From: JANQLU01 sp964434955
GTDB lineage: Bacteria > Planctomycetota > Planctomycetia > Pirellulales > Pirellulaceae
Length of the DNA stretch: 11,250 bases
Assembly: GCA_964434955.1 (NCBI GenBank)
Contig: CAYSXI010000171.1
Coordinates: 1 to 11,250 of the forward strand
Direction: 5' to 3'
Under the pieces are notes generated by a model that ran no database searches, was not told the DNA's origin, and saw only the letters and a program-made list of their open reading frames with translations. The position numbers were made by a program, and so were the translations under genes. Shown here piece after piece: positions 6,738 to 11,250 of the stretch (position 1 is its first letter; every line of letters begins with the position of its first letter).

Positions 6738-8579
6738 ATGAATCCATTCTCGGGAAAATCAGGGAAAAAAGACGAAATGTCGGTCAAATGCCCCTCCTGC
6801 GACGGGACCATCCCGGAATCGAAAGCCAACGCGAACGGGAATGCCCCCTGCCCTGCCTGCCTCATGAAATTGGGACTTCAGTCATGGCACGGACAGTCTT
6901 CATTCGGCGATGAGACGGCGCTGGAAACCCTTGGCGAAGACGTCTCGGGAATCGACCCGGAAGTCCTCAAACGCAACTTTCCGCAACTCGAAATCTTGCG
7001 TCTGGTCGGTCGCGGCGGGATGGGTAGCGTCTATTGCGCAAGGCAAAAAAGCTTGGATCGCCTTGTCGCATTGAAGATCATTCGCCCGGACGAGCAAAGC
7101 AAACAGGATTTTGCGAACCGTTTTGAACGAGAAGCCAAAGCACTTGCCCGCCTCAGTCATCCAAATATCGTTACGGTTCATGACTTTGGCCAGGTCAACG
7201 GGCTCTACTTTTTCATTATGGAATTCGTCGACGGAGTCAATCTTCGTCAGATGATTCGCTCGGAAAAGCTGGACCCGATGACGGCTTTGCAAATTGTGCC
7301 GGCCGTTTGTGACGCTTTGCAATATGCCCATGACAACGGAATCGTTCACCGGGATATCAAACCTGAAAACATTTTGCTCGACACCGACGGCAACGTGAAA
7401 ATTGCCGATTTTGGATTGGCCAAAATCCTTAACAAAGCGACCGTCGGCCCAACGCTAACGAAAACCCATCATGTGATGGGCACAATGCATTACATGGCGC
7501 CCGAACAGTTTGAGAAACCAACGGCCGTCGATCATCGTGCCGACATCTACTCGCTGGGCGTCGTCTTCTATGAATTGCTGACCGGCGAACTGCCATTGGG
7601 GCGTTTCGCGCCTCCTTCACAAAAGGTCTCCGTAGATATTCGATTGGATGAAATTGTCCTGCAAACCCTGGAGAAAGAGCCGCAGCTTCGATATCAGCAG
7701 ATCGCCGATGTCAAATCCGATGTGCAATCGGTCAACGTGGGTGACCGGCGTGCTCTGACTTCCGGCCCCGAACCAAGGCAATCGATGGTCGCTGCCAATG
7801 TCGCGGCACCAACCGTTGGGCCAACGGCCATTCACAAGCAGCCCTTTCAAAATGATTTTCAAACGGAAGATTGGCAACCGCAGGCACCCCAGCCTCCGGT
7901 GAAAACTCAACACACCGGCCAGCCCAACAACCTGGAAAACATCGGGTTGTTTACCAGCGGCGTTTTTCCTGGTGGAGGATTTTTCAATGCGATCGCTTCG
8001 CCGCAAACTTACAAAAACGCGGCCTACCTCCTACTCTCCTTTCCGCTTGGCATTATCTACTTTGTCTTATTGATTACGGGGTTCTCGACCGGCCTTGGAA
8101 CGGTCATTATCTGGATCGGCATTCCGATCCTGCTGGGAACGCTTTTACTGGCAAACGGATTCGCGCGAATCGAAATGGCATTGTCGCGAAAGCTCTTGAA
8201 TTCGCCGATTCGCAAAGTATTGGATCAACGCCCAACTCCAACCGGAATGTGGCAAAGAGTAAAAGGACTCGCGTTCCACGGGAAAACTTGGGCCAACGTT
8301 GGCTATCTATTCCTGAAGTTCCCTCTTGGTGTGATCTCCTTCGCGTTCTCGCTGAGCTTGTTGGTGATCCCCTTGGCACTGATGGCATCGCCCTTGTTGA
8401 TCCACATCCCCGGAAATCAGATGAGCATTGGCGATTGGCAAATCGACACTTCCGCGGAAGCATCGGGATTTTGTCTTCTCGGTTTTGGGCTCATGTTTCT
8501 GAATAGCCACATTTTGAATGGCTTGGCTTACCTGCACGCCCAATGGGGTCGGATTTGCCTTTCGCAACGTAGCAACTAG
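6738..8579 (+). CDS. Membrane Ser/Thr protein kinase with N-terminal zinc ribbon and C-terminal 'putative sensor' domain
   Basis: A 613-residue Hanks-type kinase that would transfer phosphate from ATP to Ser/Thr of target proteins. Residues 18-41 form a zinc ribbon (CPSC-x16-CPAC). The catalytic domain, about 85-335, has every key motif: glycine loop GRGGMG (91-96), ATP lysine K113 in VALK, catalytic HRDIKPEN (D206, N211), metal-binding DFG (224-226), a Thr-rich activation loop, and APE (254-256), so it should be active. A Pro/Gln-rich linker follows. Residues about 420-600 are a multi-pass hydrophobic domain in which T-[YW]-x-N-x-x-YLxLxFPLG occurs twice (424-438 and 517-531); this resembles the 'putative sensor' domain (Pfam PF13796) better known from actinobacterial histidine kinases. 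The kinase is therefore membrane-anchored with its catalytic part in the cytoplasm. Likely partner: the sigma factor encoded just upstream. An intrinsic terminator at 8662-8712 ends the unit. Fold assignment is very secure; the sensor assignment is by recalled pattern. Confidence 0.95.
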   Translation: MNPFSGKSGKKDEMSVKCPSCDGTIPESKANANGNAPCPACLMKLGLQSWHGQSSFGDETALETLGEDVSGIDPEVLKRNFPQLEILRLVGRGGMGSVYCARQKSLDRLVALKIIRPDEQSKQDFANRFEREAKALARLSHPNIVTVHDFGQVNGLYFFIMEFVDGVNLRQMIRSEKLDPMTALQIVPAVCDALQYAHDNGIVHRDIKPENILLDTDGNVKIADFGLAKILNKATVGPTLTKTHHVMGTMHYMAPEQFEKPTAVDHRADIYSLGVVFYELLTGELPLGRFAPPSQKVSVDIRLDEIVLQTLEKEPQLRYQQIADVKSDVQSVNVGDRRALTSGPEPRQSMVAANVAAPTVGPTAIHKQPFQNDFQTEDWQPQAPQPPVKTQHTGQPNNLENIGLFTSGVFPGGGFFNAIASPQTYKNAAYLLLSFPLGIIYFVLLITGFSTGLGTVIIWIGIPILLGTLLLANGFARIEMALSRKLLNSPIRKVLDQRPTPTGMWQRVKGLAFHGKTWANVGYLFLKFPLGVISFAFSLSLLVIPLALMASPLLIHIPGNQMSIGDWQIDTSAEASGFCLLGFGLMFLNSHILNGLAYLHAQWGRICLSQRSN

Positions 8580-8661
8580 TTACGTGAGCGGCTCCGCCAA
8601 GGATCGTGGGGCATCACTCCGAAATGGAGACGAGTTGATTCGGTAACGGGTCAGAATAGAC

Positions 8662-8712
8662 GGTGGTTGCGGGCCAGGTTTTCCCACTTCACTTCCCGCA
8701 CCACCTTTTTTT
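8662..8712 (+). terminator. Intrinsic terminator after the kinase gene
   Basis: GGTGG-T-TGCGGG (8662-8673) pairs with CCCGCACCACC (8695-8705), giving an 11-bp stem with a single bulged T and a 21-base loop, followed at once by seven T residues (8706-8712). Its orientation ends transcription arriving from the kinase gene, about 80 bases past the stop codon, and separates that unit from the repressor-peptidase unit. Confidence 0.75.
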
Positions 8713-8844
8713 GGCATCATCTGCCCGAACCGCTCAGGTTCAAGATTCACAGGGGCCACCAGCGGTTGGCACCTTCTTTGGCGGCCATGTCCCCGATCTC
8801 TGCCGCCTTCACGCTTGCTGGTGAAACTATTTTTCAAAAAAAGC
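8713..8844. other. Non-coding spacer with small inverted repeats
   Basis: This stretch is part of the 378-base gap between the kinase and the repressor (8580-8957). No believable gene was found on either strand. It holds three short hairpin-capable pairs: GAACC/GGTTC (8727-8741, loop 5), GGCGGC/GCCGCC (8780-8807, loop 16) and TTCAC/GTGAA (8808-8825, loop 8). The last two are adjacent. None has a T-run in the position expected for a terminator. The final 17 bases are A/T-rich and could act as an UP element for the promoter starting at 8845. Confidence 0.5.
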
Positions 8845-8873
8845 TTGACAGGTGAGACAAGTAGTCTCACAAT
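8845..8873 (+). promoter_or_regulatory. Strong sigma70-type promoter for the repressor-peptidase operon
   Basis: A perfect -35 box TTGACA (8845-8850), a 17-base spacer and CACAAT (8868-8873, four of six consensus bases) make a convincing promoter, preceded by an A/T-rich run. Transcription would begin near 8880. The whole spacer is occupied by a dyad, and a second copy of the dyad core lies just past the start point, the arrangement expected of a repressed, autoregulated promoter. Confidence 0.75.
8852..8870 (+). promoter_or_regulatory. Operator 1, probable BlaI-family binding site
   Basis: GTGAGAC-AAGTA-GTCTCAC is a perfect 7-bp inverted repeat with a 5-base centre, lying in the -35/-10 spacer and overlapping the -10 box. 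Its core GAGAC-N5-GTCTC matches a second site at 8886-8900. The BlaI/MecI-type repressor encoded downstream is the natural candidate protein, since such dimers bind dyads over their own promoters. Binding is inferred. Confidence 0.7.
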
Positions 8874-8885
8874 AAAAGCCAACCA

Positions 8886-8900
8886 GAGACGAATTGTCTC
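8886..8900 (+). promoter_or_regulatory. Operator 2, second copy of the dyad
   Basis: GAGAC-GAATT-GTCTC repeats the core of operator 1. All four half-sites fit GAGACNA reading inward. The dyad centres are 32 bp apart, close to three turns of DNA, so two repressor dimers would sit on the same face of the helix, one over the promoter and one just downstream of the predicted start. Confidence 0.65.
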
Positions 8901-8942
8901 CACTACCGATTGGGACTTCAAAAATACGGCCCTATGTGACTT

Positions 8943-8947
8943 GGAGA
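8943..8947 (+). promoter_or_regulatory. Shine-Dalgarno sequence of the repressor gene
   Basis: GGAGA ends ten bases before the ATG at 8958, a workable though slightly long spacing. It supports this start, which is also where BlaI-family similarity begins. Confidence 0.6.
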
Positions 8948-8957
8948 AAATCGGGAA

Positions 8958-9371
8958 ATGCCTAGAAATTCGCAGGATGTAACGGACGCCGAACTCGCGG
9001 TGCTTCGTGTTTTGTGGGAGCAGGGTGCAACGAGCATCCGTGAAATCACAGAACAGGTTTATTCCAGAAACACGGAATCGGACTATGCCACGGTCAAGAA
9101 GTTGCTTGCCCGTCTGGAACGGAAAGAATTTGTCAGTCGGGATCGCTCCCAACTGGCTCATACCTTTTCGGCGTCGGTCACGTTGGATGAATTGCTTGCT
9201 CGAAGGTTGCAGGGAATTGCTGACAATCTTTGTGAGGGTTCCCAAACCCCGTTGTTAATGCAATTGATCAGGAATGAAGGCGTAACTCCGAATCAACGGA
9301 AAAAACTTCGCGATCTCATCGATGAAATCTCGAACACCACGACGGACAAATCCAAGAAACGGAGAAGCTGA
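8958..9371 (+). CDS. BlaI/MecI/CopY-family transcriptional repressor
   Basis: The 137-residue length is typical of this family of dimeric winged-helix repressors. The N-terminal DNA-binding domain is plain: VTDAELAVLRVLWEQGATSIREITEQV, then YATVKKLLARLERKEFVSRD (recognition helix and wing, residues about 8-65). The C-terminal half (about 75-125) should be the helical dimerisation domain. In known family members the repressor shuts off its own promoter and is inactivated when a BlaR1-type membrane protease is triggered. That fits here: two matching dyads overlie its promoter, and the M56 peptidase gene starts two bases after its stop codon. The known BlaI cleavage motif could not be located by eye. 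Targets other than its own operon are unknown; beta-lactam resistance should not be assumed, because no beta-lactamase or penicillin-binding domain is visible. The family call is secure. Confidence 0.94.
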   Translation: MPRNSQDVTDAELAVLRVLWEQGATSIREITEQVYSRNTESDYATVKKLLARLERKEFVSRDRSQLAHTFSASVTLDELLARRLQGIADNLCEGSQTPLLMQLIRNEGVTPNQRKKLRDLIDEISNTTTDKSKKRRS

Positions 9372-9373
9372 AC

Positions 9374-11250
9374 ATGCTTGAGTTTTTCGCCGCGATTCTC
9401 AGCAATATCGTTGTTGCTTCCGTGTTGGGCCTGCTCGCATTGGTCGTCGCACGCTACTGGAAGAACCCGGCCGCGCTGCACCTGATCTGGATCCTGGTGC
9501 TGGTGAAACTTGTCACGCCACCCATCGTTTCATTGCCATTGATTCCCGACCCGAGATTGCCAGTTGGGGAAACGGAAACCAACCTGGTCGCCGACCTGCA
9601 TGCACCAGCCGTTGAATCGGAAGCGGCGATCGACGAGCGGACCGGGAATCGATTCAAGATCGATTCCAATTTCGGTTATTTCTTCCAATTGGATCAGAAA
9701 CCGACGGACAACGAGTTTGCAATCCTCCCTTTGGCGGAGCCTCGTCCATCCGATTCGTTTTCGCCTGAGTTGAATGAAACCGAATGGTCGGAACGCGAGT
9801 TCCTACCTGAAAACGTCATGCTTGCCGATCAACCGGGCCTGGATCGCGCGGAATCAGAACGAGCAGCATCCGCCGTAGAAACTCGACGGCTTTCCGACAT
9901 TCGTTCGCGCTCCTCTTCGGCCGGTTTGGCAACCACGCTTTTTCGGCTCGCCATTCCCGCATTGATCATTTGGTTGGTGGGAAGTTTGATTTGGGCTTGG
10001 CGGATTTATTTGAAAGGCAATTCCTTTTCCAGACTGATTCGTTTGGCGGGACACCGCAAACAGGCGACCGAACGCGTCGAATTACACTTGCATAAAATGG
10101 CCCGAGAACTGGGCCTCTTGAAAACACCGAAAGCGGTTTTGGTTGACGGCCCTGTATCTCCAATGATCTGGCCGACCGCTCAAACGGCTTATTTAATCCT
10201 TCCTCGCAAGCTGGTCGAAAAACTTGGTGACGACCAGTTGGATTCTCTGATTGCCCACGAACTGGTGCATTTGCGTTGTCGCCATCACTGGTTTCGTTGG
10301 CTTGAAATAGTTGTCACCACTGCGTTCTGGTGGTGCCCTCTCGTTTGGCTGGCCAATCGCAAGATTCGCCAGTTCGAAGAAGAGGTCTGCGATGCCTGGG
10401 TCATCAACATGCTTCCCGAGCACGCGGAATCCTATGCTAACTTGCTCCTGGACACCGTCGACTTCCTGGCAGACGCTTCCCCCCGTTTGCCGTCGACGGC
10501 CCTGGGGTTCAGTCACTTTCAGTTACTCAAACGGAGAATCACGATGATCATGAATGGACAATCCAAACCCAAATTGTCCGCGGCAGGCTGGATCGCCCTG
10601 GTGGCCATTGTCGCAATTGGACTTCCCTTTTCGCCTTCGCTGGCTTCCAAGTCCAACGCGGGCGTCCAAGAAGAAGAACGGAAAGAACGCGCGAGCCGCC
10701 GCGAACGCCAAGAGCGAGAACGAGCGGTAGAACGCGAAGAACGCCGGGAAAGACGTGAGCGGCAGGAACGCCGTGAGCGGACGGAAGCCGAGGACGAACG
10801 ACAAGAGCGAAAAAGCAAAAAAGAAATCAGCAAGGAGGAAGCTCAGGAAATCCTGAACGAGCTTTCAAAAGAATTCAAAGGCCTCGACAAGGAAATTCAG
10901 GAGTCGATCGCCGAAGCCCAGGAAGAAATTCGTGAATCCGTTCAAGACCTTCCCGAATCGGTTCGAGCCGCTCTGAAAAAATTGAATGTCGAAAAAGTCA
11001 TTGAACAGCACGCCAAAGACTATCCAAAGTCGATTCAAAAATTTGTCGAGGAAGTCGATATCGAATCGATTCTTGAAAAAGCACTCAAAAGTGTCGACGA
11101 CGTGGAAATCGAGATTGATGAGTCGCAGTTCAAAGAATTGCGAAAACAACTCGACAAAAATCTGAACGGCAAAATGAAGGACGTTTTCAAACAGTTGGAA
11201 TCAGAATTCAAGAGCCTGGATCACGAAATCAACGATGCGATGAGTGAGCT
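9374..11250 (+). CDS. M56 (BlaR1-like) membrane zinc metallopeptidase with Arg/Glu-rich helical extension, 3' end missing
   Basis: The frame opens at ATG 9374, two bases after the repressor stop, with GGAG at 9361-9364 as ribosome binding site, and stays open to the window end (625 codons). Transmembrane helices are at about residues 5-27, 35-55 (with the M56-type HLIWILVLVKLVTPP), 188-212 and 401-421. The zinc site HELVH is at 295-299 and the downstream FEEEVCDAW (about 334-342) supplies the probable third ligand. By analogy with BlaR1, the protease domain between helices 3 and 4 is cytoplasmic and would cut the neighbouring repressor or a cofactor. The loop between helices 2 and 3 is long (about 130 residues) and acidic. 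After helix 4 there is no penicillin-binding domain so far; instead residues 433-484 are almost wholly Glu and Arg/Lys, followed by charged helical sequence with a repeated EFKxLDxEI motif (about 500 and 611). That extracytoplasmic region is presumably the sensor. SLAS after helix 4 faintly resembles a signal-peptidase site. Confidence 0.93.
   Translation, partial: MLEFFAAILSNIVVASVLGLLALVVARYWKNPAALHLIWILVLVKLVTPPIVSLPLIPDPRLPVGETETNLVADLHAPAVESEAAIDERTGNRFKIDSNFGYFFQLDQKPTDNEFAILPLAEPRPSDSFSPELNETEWSEREFLPENVMLADQPGLDRAESERAASAVETRRLSDIRSRSSSAGLATTLFRLAIPALIIWLVGSLIWAWRIYLKGNSFSRLIRLAGHRKQATERVELHLHKMARELGLLKTPKAVLVDGPVSPMIWPTAQTAYLILPRKLVEKLGDDQLDSLIAHELVHLRCRHHWFRWLEIVVTTAFWWCPLVWLANRKIRQFEEEVCDAWVINMLPEHAESYANLLLDTVDFLADASPRLPSTALGFSHFQLLKRRITMIMNGQSKPKLSAAGWIALVAIVAIGLPFSPSLASKSNAGVQEEERKERASRRERQERERAVEREERRERRERQERRERTEAEDERQERKSKKEISKEEAQEILNELSKEFKGLDKEIQESIAEAQEEIRESVQDLPESVRAALKKLNVEKVIEQHAKDYPKSIQKFVEEVDIESILEKALKSVDDVEIEIDESQFKELRKQLDKNLNGKMKDVFKQLESEFKSLDHEINDAMSE

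Noticed and set aside
8627..8641. A third GAGAC dyad copy upstream of the terminator (GAGACGA followed by TTGATTC)
   Set aside because: Only the left half matches the operator pattern, and it lies over 200 bases upstream of the promoter, before the terminator.
8580..9245. A 221-codon open frame on the minus strand overlapping the repressor gene and the gap before it
   Set aside because: It runs antisense through the well-supported repressor gene, the operator-promoter region and the terminator, and its translation resembles no family I know.
9645..9667. Inverted repeat GGAATCG / CGATTCC in the M56 peptidase gene
   Set aside because: It lies within coding sequence and is explained by the codons for Asn-Arg-Phe and Ile-Asp-Ser; GAATCG and CGATTC words are common throughout the window.
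9374..11250. Beta-lactam resistance locus
   Set aside because: Although the repressor and peptidase are BlaI/BlaR1-like, there is no beta-lactamase gene and no penicillin-binding domain in the visible sequence.

Overview
The window looks like a piece of a planctomycete chromosome, most like the Pirellulaceae/Rhodopirellula type. This is inferred from gene content: an ECF-type sigma factor beside a Ser/Thr protein kinase, two proteins opening with CxC/CPxC zinc-ribbon modules, a membrane protein with a proline/glutamine linker and a jelly-roll-like C-terminal domain, and a BlaI-type repressor followed by an M56 peptidase. Base composition is moderate, Shine-Dalgarno signals are strong only at some genes, and every convincing gene lies on the + strand. 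No tRNA, rRNA, CRISPR array, insertion sequence or phage gene was seen.

Layout. 1-3434: most of an SMC chromosome-segregation ATPase whose N-terminus lies upstream of the window. 3435-3599: a spacer with a 17-bp tandem repeat and a candidate sigma70-type promoter. 3600-5834: a 744-residue single-pass membrane protein of unknown function. 5887-6633: an ECF-like sigma factor. 6634-6737: a regulatory gap with an inverted repeat and a candidate ECF-type promoter. 6738-8579: a Ser/Thr kinase with an N-terminal zinc ribbon and a C-terminal multi-pass membrane domain resembling the 'putative sensor' family. 8580-8957: a non-coding region with an intrinsic terminator, several small hairpins, then a strong promoter carrying two copies of one dyad. 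8958-9371: a BlaI/MecI-type repressor. 9374 to the window end: an M56 (BlaR1-like) membrane metallopeptidase, incomplete at its 3' end.

Two signalling modules are apparent. The first (about 3600-8579) places a membrane protein, a sigma factor and a membrane-anchored kinase together; the likely logic is that the kinase senses an envelope signal and controls transcription through the sigma factor. The second (about 8845-11250) is a repressor-protease pair. The repressor probably binds the two GAGAC-N5-GTCTC dyads over its own promoter, and the protease, freed by a signal, would inactivate it. The protease lacks the usual penicillin-binding sensor over the part visible and instead carries a highly charged Arg/Glu-rich helical extension, so its inducer is probably not a beta-lactam.
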